Source: an uncultured Senegalimassilia sp. (GTDB lineage: Bacteria > Actinomycetota > Coriobacteriia > Coriobacteriales > Eggerthellaceae). Taken from it: a DNA stretch of 64,000 nt. Below, in pieces: positions 25,680 to 34,372 of the stretch. The translations under genes and the position numbers were made by a program. The notes under the pieces are model-generated. The model saw nothing but the letters and a program-made list of their open reading frames with translations, searched no databases and had not been told where the DNA came from. Position 1 is the first letter of the stretch. Every line of letters begins with the position of its first letter. The DNA is taken from positions 1 through 64,000 of the forward strand of contig NZ_CABQJR010000005.1 of NCBI RefSeq assembly GCF_902464545.1. Direction: 5' to 3'.

Positions 25680-26615
25680 TTACAACCTTGCTACCATGTC
25701 CACGTCCTCACCTTGCAAGCCGGTGGTTTTTAGCAGGTGGGCGTTGGTGGTTAGGAGGATGGCCTCTATGCCGGGGGTTTGCTCGGCGAAGGTTAGAGCT
25801 TGCTCGGCGCCCATGATGATGAGCGCGGTGGTGTAGCCGTCGGCGTCGAGCGACTTGTCGGCTATGACGGTTGCGGACAGCACATCCGTTTCCGCCGGTT
25901 TGCCTGTTCGGGGGTCCAGAATGTGGTGGAGTACGCGGCCGTTGCGTATGAAGGCGCGCTCGTAGACGCCACTGGTCACTACCGACTCCCCACGTATGGA
26001 AACTCTGGTGAACGATGCGGCCTGCAAGCTGCCGCCCGAGGGGACGGGCGCGCGCAGGCCTACGTTCCATGCGCTGCCGTCGGGCTTGCTGCCCAAGCAG
26101 GCCACGTTGCCGCCCAGGTTGATCACGCCGCTGGTTGCGCCGTGGCATTTCAGCAGGTCAATCACCCTATCTGCGATATATCCCTTCGCCATGCCGCCCA
26201 AATCGACCATTGCCCGCGGGTCGGTGATGCGCGCCTGCGTTCCTTCGACCTGCACGCTGCGCCAGTCAACATGTGCAAGCGCCTCGGCGATGGCGGCATC
26301 GTCCGGCACGACCCCGCGCTTGAAATCCCATAGGCGGCACACGCTTCCCATAGTGATGTCGAACAGCCCGTCCGTGCGCTCGCAATATCCCAGCGCAGCA
26401 CGCAAAACACTAGCAAGCTCGTCGCCCACGTCGACCCACTCACCCGCAGCGGCGTTGAGCGCGAACAGGCGGCTTTCCGGGTTGAAGCGGCTCAGCAGCA
26501 GCTCGTATCGCGCGCAAAGCGCCTCGACCTCGCGCAACGCTGCCGCATCGACATCGGCCGACACGGCGCACACGGTATCGAACGCCCGAAACGTCACGGA
26601 ACAAAGCTCGCGCAC
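25680..26615 (-). CDS. apbE: ApbE-type FAD:protein FMN transferase
   Basis: A 311-residue flavin transferase that moves FMN from FAD to a Ser/Thr of FMN-binding proteins. Visible motifs are FRAFDTVC at the start, LLSRFNPESRLFALN, VDLGGMAKGYIADRV, INLGGNVACLG and LDPRTGKPAETDVLSATVIA, with SLDADGYTTALIIMG forming the Mg/FAD site. No export signal is evident with GTG 26615, chosen for the GGAGGAGG before it; the longer frame to 26684 adds a basic, unlikely N terminus. The FMN-binding lipoprotein of the same locus (29277-29768) is the obvious substrate. A terminator at 26652 separates it from the upstream operon. Its 3' end is the source of repeat copies A-C. Confidence 0.88.
   Translation of the reverse strand: MRELCSVTFRAFDTVCAVSADVDAAALREVEALCARYELLLSRFNPESRLFALNAAAGEWVDVGDELASVLRAALGYCERTDGLFDITMGSVCRLWDFKRGVVPDDAAIAEALAHVDWRSVQVEGTQARITDPRAMVDLGGMAKGYIADRVIDLLKCHGATSGVINLGGNVACLGSKPDGSAWNVGLRAPVPSGGSLQAASFTRVSIRGESVVTSGVYERAFIRNGRVLHHILDPRTGKPAETDVLSATVIADKSLDADGYTTALIIMGAEQALTFAEQTPGIEAILLTTNAHLLKTTGLQGEDVDMVARL
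25719..25747 (-). repeat. apbE 3'-end segment, copy C (in the intact gene)
   Basis: This is the coding segment for NAHLLKTTG of ApbE. Copies occur at 23069-23098 and 24951-24979. Confidence 0.7.
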
Positions 26616-26651
26616 AACACTCCTCCTCCCAAACCCTCGCAACGCCGAAAA

Positions 26652-26679
26652 GGGGCTTTTGCGCTTCCGCAAAAGCCCC
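26652..26679 (-). terminator. Intrinsic terminator between the membrane protein gene and apbE
   Basis: Perfect 12 bp stem GGGGCTTTTGCG / CGCAAAAGCCCC with loop of four and CCTTTT on the minus-strand side. Read-through would be needed for apbE to share the operon mRNA. Confidence 0.75.
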
Positions 26680-26688
26680 CGCACTTCC

Positions 26689-27396
26689 CTACTTCGTGAA
26701 CTTGCTCGCCGCCAGCAACAGCGCTACGTTCACCACGCAGTCGACCGCCAGTAGGCCGCCCACGGCCGCCATGTTCGGGCTGGCCGTGTTAATAGCCGCG
26801 AACGTGAGCACCGTCAGCACCATGACCACGGCGCCGCACACGGCCGCCGCGCCCACCAGGTTCCAGCTCGCACGCCCGCCGGCACACGAGATGCACGCGC
26901 ACATGACCTGCGACGACGCACCCAGAAGCGTGCCCAAAAACGCCGTGAAGCACACGGCCGCCAGCACGAGCGCACCAGCGCCCGGCAGCTTGCTGCTCAT
27001 GGAACCCACCTGCACGCCGCTCAAAATGCCGCTGGCGACCACCAGCAGGCACACCAGCGACACCGCCGCCGCGGCCCAACCCCACAGAAACGCCGCCGCC
27101 GGCTTGCCGGCGCCCTCGACGCCCTTCGCGAACAGCGCCGCCTGCAGCACCGCGCCGGCCGCCGACACCATCAGCGTGAGCGCCGCCGCGAACAGAAACG
27201 CCACGAACGCCGAGCCGGTCAAAATCGAGCAGATCACGTCGAGCATGGGCACGCCCGACGCCGAGATGTAGTCGTACGCCAGCCACCCGGCCGCGTCCAT
27301 CACCGCCAGTCCGATGCGGGCAAGCAGCGCCACCACCAGCGCGATGGCGAACAAGATGGCGTACGATCGCGCCATCGTGCGCATGGAATCCTTCAT
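26689..27396 (-). CDS. Polytopic membrane protein of the reductase locus
   Basis: A 235-residue protein of unknown family with about six hydrophobic segments, rich in Ala, Val and Gly. No haem or metal motif is visible apart from MCACISCAGG in a loop, whose cysteines could bind a metal. It starts a few bases after the FAD-subunit stop and is probably co-transcribed, so it may be a quinol-linked or assembly subunit. ATG 27396 has AAGGGG about 10 bases upstream; a GTG at 27405 is possible but sits too close to that site. Confidence 0.65.
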   Translation of the reverse strand: MKDSMRTMARSYAILFAIALVVALLARIGLAVMDAAGWLAYDYISASGVPMLDVICSILTGSAFVAFLFAAALTLMVSAAGAVLQAALFAKGVEGAGKPAAAFLWGWAAAAVSLVCLLVVASGILSGVQVGSMSSKLPGAGALVLAAVCFTAFLGTLLGASSQVMCACISCAGGRASWNLVGAAAVCGAVVMVLTVLTFAAINTASPNMAAVGGLLAVDCVVNVALLLAASKFTK

Positions 27397-27414
27397 TTCC
27401 GTCACGCCCCTTCC

Positions 27415-29262
27415 CTACTTCGCGCCTTGCAATTCGTGCTCCACGGCCGAGGTGCCGCACAGGTATCCGCCGCAAAACGCCAGCCCCACGTCGCCCATGA
27501 GCGAACCTAAGATCGGGTCGCCGATGTAGCTGTTCTCGCCGCACGCGCCGCCGGCGGTGTGCCAGCCGGCGTACAAACCGGGGATGACCAGGCCGTTCGT
27601 CCCCACAACCTGCATCTGGTCGTTGATCAGCAGACCGGCCTTCGTGCCGTACAGGTTGCCGCCGATGCGGCAGCCGTAGAACGGCGGCTTCACGATGGCG
27701 TGCAGCCACTCGGGCGGCATGGGGTACATGAAGTCGTCCTCGCCGCGCTCGCAGCACTCGTTCCACTTCGCCACCGCCTCGGTGAGCACGCCGGGCGCGA
27801 AGCCCAGGTCGGCCTCCAGCTCCTCAAGCGTGTCGCGACGCTTGAGCACGTCAGCGTCGATGGCGTCCTGCACGCCGTGGTGCCAGTCGCGGTAATGCTC
27901 GGGCACCTTGTCGATCTGCTCCAGGTCGGGCGTGATGAGCTTGCGGCAATGCTCCTGCGCGAACCCCGCCAGATGATCCTCGTAATCGGCGTCGAAGATG
28001 ATGTAGCTGCGATGCCCCGGAGGCGTCATCTGGATGGTTGCCAGGTCGCCCAGGGCGTAGATGGCGTTCGCCCCGTCCTCGGCCACGCGGCTGTCCATAT
28101 AGCGAAGGCGGTTGCCGCAACGGTCGATGGTCAGCCACGGCTGGCGCGAGAGCTGCGTCATGCCGTCATACAGGAAGCGCGCCCACTGGCCGCCTTCGGC
28201 CTGCCAATCGACGCCGCCGTCGAAGCTGGCCGAGCTGTTGAAGCCCGACACATCGGCGCCCGCGCCCAGGCCCATGCGGAAGCACTCGCCCGTTTCGCCG
28301 CCCACCAGGTAGCTTGACGCGCAGCCCATAGCCGCCGTGGGGATGTACTTCTCCAGCAGCGCCTTGTTGTTGCAGAAGCCGCCGGCCGTCAGGATGACGG
28401 CGCCCTTGGCGTGGATGTACACCTCATGGTCGAAATCCTCGCGCGCCACCAGGCCCACGATGCGCCCCGAATCGTCGCGCACCAGCGCCGTTGCCGGGCA
28501 CTGGAACTTGTAGCGCACGCCGTTTCTCTGACCGAAGGCGAACATGGCGTCGGTAGCGTCCTTCATCTTCAGCACGTGGTGGTCGAGCGTGGCGTTCTTC
28601 GGCGCCACGTACACCGGCACCTCGCCCAAACGCCAGCGCACACCGCAATTCGCCATCCAGTCCAGGCTTTTGCCGCCTTCGCTTGCGATCTTGTAGATAA
28701 GCTTCGGGTCGGCCGCGTAATGGTACTCGTCCATGGCCCAATCGGTCAGCGCCTGCGCGTCGAAGGGGTAGCTGGGGAAGGCGAAGTGCTTCTTGTTCTG
28801 GCCGGAATACCCGCCCAGGATGCCGCACATGCCCGCGGACTGCGCGTTGCCGCCGTGCAAACCCAGCGCCTCCACGCAGATGACGTCGGCACCCAGCTCG
28901 GCCGCACGTGCGGCCGCGTTCAGCCCGCCGCCGCCCGCGCCCACCACGCACACATCGCACTCGTAGTCCCACGTCTCGGGGACCGCGCGCGGGGCGATGG
29001 GCGTGGCGTCGTTTGCCGGGAACGCTGCGGCGTTGTGCTCACGATACGTGCCGTCCGCGCCGCTGCCGTTGGTGGCGGCGCTGTCGGGCACGGCGACGTT
29101 TTTCGAGCCGTCGGCCGCCCAATCGCCGATGACGCCCTGCTCCACAGCCAGCGCCGCCGCGGGCATGGCCGCCGTCGCCGCCGTGCCGCCCACTACGGCG
29201 CAAGCGGCGCTGAGAAAGCCGCGTCGCGTGATGCCGCGCGCTTCGCTATCATGCTTGCTCAT
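27415..29262 (-). CDS. Tat-exported FAD-binding reductase/dehydrogenase
   Basis: A 615-residue FAD-binding-2 family protein. The Tat signal is ITRRGFLSAACAVVGG, then VCVVGAGGGGLNAAARAAEL binds FAD, and a FAD-contact segment GLYAGWHTAGGACGENSY lies near the end. The fumarate-site arginines seen in the protein at 9421-10908 have no counterpart (no TRD motif; GGNRLGG is replaced by ENSYIGDP), so the substrate should differ. It lies in a putative operon with a cytochrome c and an FMN-binding lipoprotein and is longer than the soluble fumarate-reductase type. AAAGGGGAGG precedes ATG 29262. Substrate unknown. Confidence 0.86.
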   Translation of the reverse strand: MSKHDSEARGITRRGFLSAACAVVGGTAATAAMPAAALAVEQGVIGDWAADGSKNVAVPDSAATNGSGADGTYREHNAAAFPANDATPIAPRAVPETWDYECDVCVVGAGGGGLNAAARAAELGADVICVEALGLHGGNAQSAGMCGILGGYSGQNKKHFAFPSYPFDAQALTDWAMDEYHYAADPKLIYKIASEGGKSLDWMANCGVRWRLGEVPVYVAPKNATLDHHVLKMKDATDAMFAFGQRNGVRYKFQCPATALVRDDSGRIVGLVAREDFDHEVYIHAKGAVILTAGGFCNNKALLEKYIPTAAMGCASSYLVGGETGECFRMGLGAGADVSGFNSSASFDGGVDWQAEGGQWARFLYDGMTQLSRQPWLTIDRCGNRLRYMDSRVAEDGANAIYALGDLATIQMTPPGHRSYIIFDADYEDHLAGFAQEHCRKLITPDLEQIDKVPEHYRDWHHGVQDAIDADVLKRRDTLEELEADLGFAPGVLTEAVAKWNECCERGEDDFMYPMPPEWLHAIVKPPFYGCRIGGNLYGTKAGLLINDQMQVVGTNGLVIPGLYAGWHTAGGACGENSYIGDPILGSLMGDVGLAFCGGYLCGTSAVEHELQGAK

Positions 29263-29276
29263 GTCCTCCCCTTTCG

Positions 29277-29768
29277 CTAGTTGCCCGATTTCGCCTGGTC
29301 GGCGGACGTATCCGTCGCCTGGGCCAGGGCGTCGTCGACCGCCTGCTTCACGCCCGCGGTGGTGATGGTGGCCCCGCTGACGGTGTCGATATCCGAGCCC
29401 TGCGCGGCCTCGATCATCTTGGCGAAGGTGCCGTCGCGCACCGCCTCGAACCCGCCGACGCTTTGCGTCTCGCCGTCCTGGGCGGTTTCCAGGCACGTGA
29501 TACGGTTGTCGTCGACCAGGAGCGTGACGGTCACGTTGCCAGCCATTGCCTTGCCCGTGCCCGTGTACACCCCGTCGCGCAACGGCGTGTCGCACTTCTT
29601 GACGGGGTCGATCTGCACCACCGCATCCCATGGATCGTCGGCGTGCATGGCCAGCTGCTCGGCGCTTGCGGCGTCTTTGGACCCCGAACCCTCGAACGAT
29701 GCGCCGCAACCCGAAAGCCCCAGTACAAGCGCCGTTGCGCCGCAGGCCGCTGCTGTCGTCTTCCTCAT
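29277..29768 (-). CDS. FMN-binding domain lipoprotein
   Basis: A 163-residue lipoprotein: signal TALVLGLSGCGAS with the lipobox Cys, then one FMN-binding domain. The sequence DTVSGATITTAGVKQAVDDA carries the S-G-A-T flavinylation motif whose Thr receives FMN through a phosphoester bond from ApbE. RDGVYTGTGKAMAGNVTV is the start of the fold. It would shuttle electrons between the haem protein (upstream gene) and the FAD subunit (downstream gene). ApbE is encoded about 3 kb downstream in the same direction. Confidence 0.88.
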   Translation of the reverse strand: MRKTTAAACGATALVLGLSGCGASFEGSGSKDAASAEQLAMHADDPWDAVVQIDPVKKCDTPLRDGVYTGTGKAMAGNVTVTLLVDDNRITCLETAQDGETQSVGGFEAVRDGTFAKMIEAAQGSDIDTVSGATITTAGVKQAVDDALAQATDTSADQAKSGN

Positions 29769-29822
29769 GTCGGTCCTTCCTTTCGAAAACCGGCTTGCCG
29801 AAACGCGGCAAGCAGAACTGCG

Positions 29823-30404
29823 CTACTTGGCCGGGCTGCTCCAGCCCTCCGGCACCTCCCAGCTATGGCACGTGTTGCAGTACATGATCGACTGGCCGTG
29901 CACGCTGTGGCAGTTGCTGCAATCGATGGCCTCGCCCTGGTGCGACCGGTGCGGGTTCACGCCCGCCTGACCGCCCCAGTTCTCCGTGGCGACGACCACG
30001 TCGCTCCAGTCGTGGCAGCCGGCGGTTGCGCACTGCTGCTTGTCCGCGGTGATCAGCTGCGGCGCCAAGCTGCCGTCGGCGTTCGTCTCAAACGACCCGG
30101 AAACCCACGCCGTACCCTCGTTGACCTGGGCTTCAAGCGTCGCCTCGTGGCACTGCAGGCATGTGACCCCCTCCTGCTGGTGCGCCACGGCCAGCTGCGC
30201 ATGGGCCGCATCGCCCTCGCCGTAGTAGCCGTCCACGTAGTAGTCCATGGGCTCGTGGCAGATCGCGTTGCAGAAACTCGGCTGGTTATGCCATACATAG
30301 AACCCGCCGCCTGCGCACACGAGTACCACGGCCACCACCGCGCACACGATGGGGACCCGGCGGCGCTTGCCACCCTTCGCCTTCGCCTGTTCGTTCGTCT
30401 CCAT
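29823..30404 (-). CDS. Membrane-anchored multihaem cytochrome c (NapC/NrfH-like)
   Basis: A 193-residue paralogue of the cytochrome at 8809-9405. One N-terminal membrane helix (VCAVVAVVLVCAGGGFYVW) is followed by CNAICH, CLQCH, CATAGCH, CSNCH and CNTCH. The unusual spacings of the first (CxxxCH) and third (CxxxxCH) sites are the same in both proteins. It is the first gene of the reductase operon and the likely quinol oxidase. AGGAGGG lies before ATG 30404. Confidence 0.88.
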   Translation of the reverse strand: METNEQAKAKGGKRRRVPIVCAVVAVVLVCAGGGFYVWHNQPSFCNAICHEPMDYYVDGYYGEGDAAHAQLAVAHQQEGVTCLQCHEATLEAQVNEGTAWVSGSFETNADGSLAPQLITADKQQCATAGCHDWSDVVVATENWGGQAGVNPHRSHQGEAIDCSNCHSVHGQSIMYCNTCHSWEVPEGWSSPAK

Positions 30405-30481
30405 CACGCCCTCCTTTCACACTTGCATGCTTTTCGTTGCACCCGTGAACGTGATGGCCGCATAATAGCAAGATTTCTCCA

Positions 30482-30528
30482 TCAAATGTTTGACGTTTCT
30501 GCAAATGTGTTCATTGACGCTGCGTCAA
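30482..30528. promoter_or_regulatory. Candidate TetR operators in the divergent promoter
   Basis: Two inverted repeats: TCAAATGTTTGA (30482-30493) and TTGACGCTGCGTCAA (30514-30528). They lie between the reductase operon (start 30404, minus) and the TetR gene (30709, plus), the usual place for sites of a local TetR repressor. Confidence 0.55.
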
Positions 30529-30708
30529 CGCACCCCGTATGCTATGGCCATCGCAAGTGCCCGAGGGGAATGGGAAACGCGATGCGCGCCAAGGGGAAAA
30601 CAAAGTGCACAACTGGGGAAACGCCCGCACGTCGCGGACGCGCACCCGGGAACGCAGCGCACGGCGCGCAACGGCGCAACAAACGCGCACCAAGGGGAGG
30701 TGGCACGG

Positions 30709-31296
30709 ATGAGCGACGAAAGGCGGCAGCAGATCGTCGATGCGGCGCGGCAGCTCTACGAGGAGCAGGGCCTGTCCGCCACGACGGTGAAGGACATCAG
30801 CGAGCGCTGCGGCGTGGCGCGGTCGCTGTTCTACCACTACTTCCGCAACAAGCAGGAGGTCACCTCCGCAGTCATCGATGACTTCGTGAACGACTACATC
30901 GAGTCGCTGCAGTTCTGGAACCAGCACCGCACCCCCGGCGATATCGAAGGCAGCCTGGCGGGAGTTGTCACCGTCATGCGCGTGGGCGTCTTCGAGCACT
31001 CCAGCTTCCGCCGCGCGCTCGACACGCACGAGAACGCGTCGCTCTACCTGGAGTTCATCAACCGCGTAGCCGACCGCATGGCCAGCTACTTCATCGAGAC
31101 CACCGTGCAGGACTACGCGCAGAACCACCCCATCGACATCGACCACGTCTACGAGACGTTCTACATACTGATCATGGGCATCTGCGGCTACGTGCGAACG
31201 CACCGCGACGCGCCCGACGAGGTGCTGCGCGACATCATCGCGCAAACGCTGCACATGGAGCGCGAAACCATGCGCAAACCGGTGCAAGCCGGTTAA
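30709..31296 (+). CDS. TetR-family transcription regulator
   Basis: A 195-residue regulator. The N-terminal helix-turn-helix is RQQIVDAARQLYEEQGLSAT followed by VKDISERCGVARSLFYHYFRNKQEV; the C-terminal ligand domain (about residues 60-195) is not classifiable by eye. AAGGGGAGG lies 8 bases before ATG 30709, and the open frame upstream is not coding. It is divergent from the cytochrome/FMN/FAD operon and 126 bp upstream of the DUF5692-like gene, so it probably controls one or both. Confidence 0.86.
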   Translation: MSDERRQQIVDAARQLYEEQGLSATTVKDISERCGVARSLFYHYFRNKQEVTSAVIDDFVNDYIESLQFWNQHRTPGDIEGSLAGVVTVMRVGVFEHSSFRRALDTHENASLYLEFINRVADRMASYFIETTVQDYAQNHPIDIDHVYETFYILIMGICGYVRTHRDAPDEVLRDIIAQTLHMERETMRKPVQAG

Positions 31297-31422
31297 CGGT
31301 CACCGACTAACACAGGGAACAACCAGGCAAAACGCCTGGTGAAAAGGGCATCGCAAGCGGCCCCGGGCATTGTGCGCCTGAAATGCCGGATGCGAGAGCG
31401 TATCGACTCAAGGGAGGTCATC

Positions 31423-32409
31423 ATGTTGTTCCAAGTCTACGGCGATACCGCCGTCTACCAGTGGATCGGATGGGTGGTGGTTTTTCTGGCCCTCATCGGG
31501 TTCAACGAGGTCGCACGCCGTACGAAGGCCGGCGGCATCACCTGCTTTCTGGTGATTCCCGCCATCCTGACCGGCTACTTCATCGCCATCTACGCCGGCG
31601 CGGCCGCCGGTGCCGACTGGGCGCTGAACAACCCGACGTACCTGTACATGAACAGCTGGTTCCACTACGCGAAGCTCTACGCGGCAACCGCCGGGTGCAT
31701 CGGCTTCATGATCTTGAAGTACCACTGGGGCAAGCTGGGCAACGCCGACTGGTTCAAGTGCTTCCCGTTCGTGATCGTGGCCATCAACATCCTGATCGCC
31801 GTGGTCAGCGACTTCGAAAGCGCCGTGCGCGCGTTCGGCACCACCTGGGTGTCCTCGGAAGGCGTCACCCTGTACGGTGGCTGGCACAACGTGTTCAACG
31901 GCATCGCCGGCCTCCTGAATATCTTCGTCATGACCGGCTGGTGGGGCATCTACACGTCCAAGAAGAAGCAGGACATGCTGTGGCCTGACATGACGTGGGT
32001 GTTCATCATCTCCTATGACATCTGGAACTTCTGCTACACCTACAACTGCCTGCCCACGCACTCCTGGTACTGCGGCCTGGCGCTGCTCCTGGCCCCCACC
32101 GTGGCCGGCATGCTGTGGAACAAGGGCGGCTGGATCCAGAACCGTGCCTACACGCTGAGCCTGTGGTGCATGTTCTGCCAGGTGGTGCCCATGTTCGCCA
32201 ACGACTCCATCTTCGCCGTACAGTCGGTGAACAACCCCGACGTGAACCTGGTCGTCAGCGTGCTGGCGCTGGCCGCGAACGTCGCCGCCGTGGGCTACGT
32301 GGCCTACCGCGCCAAGAAGCTGGGCGTCAACCCCTACAAGCACGAGGTATTCGTAGGCACGAAGGACTACGAGAAGGCAATGGCTCGCCGCGAGGACGTG
32401 GCTGCATAG
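31423..32409 (+). CDS. DUF5692-like polytopic membrane protein
   Basis: A 328-residue integral membrane protein with about nine hydrophobic segments. It resembles, from memory, the DUF5692 family common in Eggerthellaceae (start QWIGWVVVFLALIGFNEVAR followed by RTKAGGI). Trp, Tyr and Asn are frequent in the loops (LYGGWHNVFNGIAGL, SYDIWNFCYTYNC), suggesting a ligand site facing the membrane surface. AGGGAGG lies 6 bases before ATG 31423. It follows the TetR gene in the same direction. Function unknown; transport or sensing of the reductase substrate is only a guess from context. Confidence 0.75.
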   Translation: MLFQVYGDTAVYQWIGWVVVFLALIGFNEVARRTKAGGITCFLVIPAILTGYFIAIYAGAAAGADWALNNPTYLYMNSWFHYAKLYAATAGCIGFMILKYHWGKLGNADWFKCFPFVIVAINILIAVVSDFESAVRAFGTTWVSSEGVTLYGGWHNVFNGIAGLLNIFVMTGWWGIYTSKKKQDMLWPDMTWVFIISYDIWNFCYTYNCLPTHSWYCGLALLLAPTVAGMLWNKGGWIQNRAYTLSLWCMFCQVVPMFANDSIFAVQSVNNPDVNLVVSVLALAANVAAVGYVAYRAKKLGVNPYKHEVFVGTKDYEKAMARREDVAA

Positions 32410-32570
32410 GGAACGCGAAGGAGGTCTCGCTAGCGTGACGCGGCGTGGCGAAGGTCGGGAACGACCCTGCGACGCTGCGAAACGCAGCGAAGCGAGTCAA
32501 AAACGCGAGGAAACGCACCGCCGCAAGGCAAAGCGAGACGGAGCAAGTCAAACACCGCTTCGCAAAACAA

Positions 32571-32605
32571 AAGCAGGCCGGAAGAGCTGATCTTCCGGCC
32601 TGCTT
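32571..32605. terminator. Bidirectional terminator between convergent genes
   Basis: Perfect 15 bp stem AAGCAGGCCGGAAGA / TCTTCCGGCCTGCTT around GCTGA. It separates the DUF5692-like gene (ends 32409) from the phosphatase gene (ends 32703 on the minus strand). T-rich flanks occur on both sides. Confidence 0.75.
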
Positions 32606-32702
32606 GCTTTCTCGGGCAGATTATACGTGCCACGCCGCCGGCGCATCCTGCTTGCGAATGACAGCAAACCAGGAAGGTGGTCGGCCGCAGCCGCAAACGG
32701 CC

Positions 32703-33458
32703 TTACTCCAGCCCTTCGCCGCTGTATTTGCCGGTCGCCTCGTCGTATCGCAACACGAGGATGCGGCCGTTTTCCACGGCATTGCCGTCGATATAGTAGT
32801 GGGAGGCACCGTCGTGCCAGATTCCGTGATAGCCGGGTGTTCCCGAGATGGTTTCTGTGGTGATGTGCCCGGCAATGACGTCCAGGTCGAAATGTCGGCC
32901 CACGTAATCGGGCATCATCGCGGTGAAGTATTCTGGCGGGGTTCCTATCCTCCAGAGGTCGCCGGCGTCTTCGTCGATCCCTGCGTGCACGAACACCTGG
33001 GTGGGCGTTTCGTAATAGTACGGGAGGCCGCGAATCCACGATAGGACGTCCGCGTGGTCGGCCTTCATCCGCTCGACGGAGAACCGATACGCGTCCTCGA
33101 AGCGCCTGAGCTTCAGCATATGAACGACCTGCTGAAACGCTTTGGCGCCGAGGAAGCTTTTGGTTGTTGCGAGCCCGGAGTCGGCCAGCATCCACGCGCG
33201 GGCGTAATCGGGGTCCGCGACCATGTCGCAGTATTCGAGGAGCATCTCCTCGTGGTTTCCGCGCAGCGCCACCACCTGCCCCGGATATTCGTCCTGCAGG
33301 CGCATGATTCTTTCGTAGACCTGCAGGCTGTCGGGACCGCGGTCGCAATAGTCGCCGAGCAGGATGAGCCTGGAGCAGCCGTCGCGCAGGTCCACCGTTT
33401 CAAGCGCCGCGTTCAAGGGCGCCAGGCAACCGTGTGTATCACTCATGGCGTAGATCAT
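32703..33458 (-). CDS. PPP-family metallophosphoesterase (Ser/Thr phosphatase-like)
   Basis: A 251-residue phosphatase with the PPP signature motifs in order: SDTHGCL (GDxHG variant with Ser for Gly), GDYCDRG, RGNHEEM, later VFVHAGID and AGHITTET. These bind two metal ions. It resembles bacteriophage-lambda-type and PrpA/B-like bacterial phosphatases. The ligands are complete, so activity is expected. ATG 33458 follows AGGAG; the frame upstream to 33530 has no signal. Substrate not predictable. Confidence 0.83.
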   Translation of the reverse strand: MIYAMSDTHGCLAPLNAALETVDLRDGCSRLILLGDYCDRGPDSLQVYERIMRLQDEYPGQVVALRGNHEEMLLEYCDMVADPDYARAWMLADSGLATTKSFLGAKAFQQVVHMLKLRRFEDAYRFSVERMKADHADVLSWIRGLPYYYETPTQVFVHAGIDEDAGDLWRIGTPPEYFTAMMPDYVGRHFDLDVIAGHITTETISGTPGYHGIWHDGASHYYIDGNAVENGRILVLRYDEATGKYSGEGLE

Positions 33459-33601
33459 AGGACTCCTGGGTTTACGGTTTTGGTTTGTAAGAGCGCTGAC
33501 GTGCGTTATTGGCGGGCGCACGCAGATCATGCGCTTGATGCGGGATTCGAGTTCGGCACGTTGGCGGCACGCGAGCGCATCACCGCTGCGGCGTTCGCCG
33601 T

Positions 33602-34060
33602 TTACTTTGCGAGCCGCTTGATGTCTTCTAGGGTTTTCGTGCAGGCCTTAATCTGCCTTTCCAGCTGGGCGATCTTCTCGTTGAGCAGCTGGAGCTGCGT
33701 GGCGTCCGCCTGCGCTTCGACCTGCTCCTTTGCGTCGCTTACGGCAAGGTTATCGACTGCGTGCGCAATGAGGGCCCGCAACGTGGCAGCTATGGGCTTG
33801 TTCGCCACTGAAGCGATCGTCCTCAAGCGTTCGTTCGTGTCCTGCCTTAGTGTGATACGTCGCTGGGCCGTGCGGGAGTCGTCGTCGCTTCGGAAGTAAT
33901 CTGCCAGGACTTCGACCGGGTCTCCTTGGAAGCGATCAATCACTTCGTTGAAGATAAAGGAGTCCCGGATTTGCTGGGAGCTAGCGGAGGGATACCACTG
34001 GCTTCTGAGGGTTTCCGCCTGTTCGGAGTTGTTGTCAGTTAACGCGATGTTGATTTGCAT
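33602..34060 (-). CDS. Hypothetical protein with C-terminal coiled coil
   Basis: A 152-residue protein not assigned to any family. The middle RRITLRQDTNERLRTIASVA with KPIAATLRALIAHAV looks like a short DNA-binding or dimerisation helix pair. The last 45 residues (QVEAQADATQLQLLNEKIAQ onward) form a heptad-patterned coiled coil. AAAGGACC stands before ATG 34060. It may be a plasmid- or mobile-element-type regulator; this is a guess. Confidence 0.55.
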   Translation of the reverse strand: MQINIALTDNNSEQAETLRSQWYPSASSQQIRDSFIFNEVIDRFQGDPVEVLADYFRSDDDSRTAQRRITLRQDTNERLRTIASVANKPIAATLRALIAHAVDNLAVSDAKEQVEAQADATQLQLLNEKIAQLERQIKACTKTLEDIKRLAK

Positions 34061-34372
34061 GATGGTCCTTTTATGCGTTGGCGGTTGATGGGTTGAGTGT
34101 GCTTGCAGTGGCCGGTGCCGCTGGGATGGTGGGTTGTTTTACGGATGGCGTTTTTGACCCCATGGGCGACGTCTGTCTGCCAATGCGGAATCGACGATTG
34201 CGGCCGAAGCGCAGTGGCTCGCGGGGGCGAATCGATGCTTGCGACAAAGACGCAGTGGTCACCGAAGGTGCCAGATCGATGCTCGCAGCAGAGAAGCGGC
34301 GAGGCTCAGGGCATGCGGCGCTCACGGCATCTCGCGCCGCACCGCTGGAATGCGGAGCCTTGCGAAATACGG
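34061..34372. other. Intergenic region with no convincing gene
   Basis: This 312 bp region has short frames on both strands (an 84-codon minus frame ending at 34071) without a clear ribosome-binding site or recognisable motif. I see no repeat or terminator in it. Confidence 0.5.

Noticed and set aside
34071..34325. 84-codon minus-strand frame ahead of the coiled-coil gene
   Set aside because: Its stop lies 11 bp before the next gene, which is suggestive, but no start signal or motif supports it.
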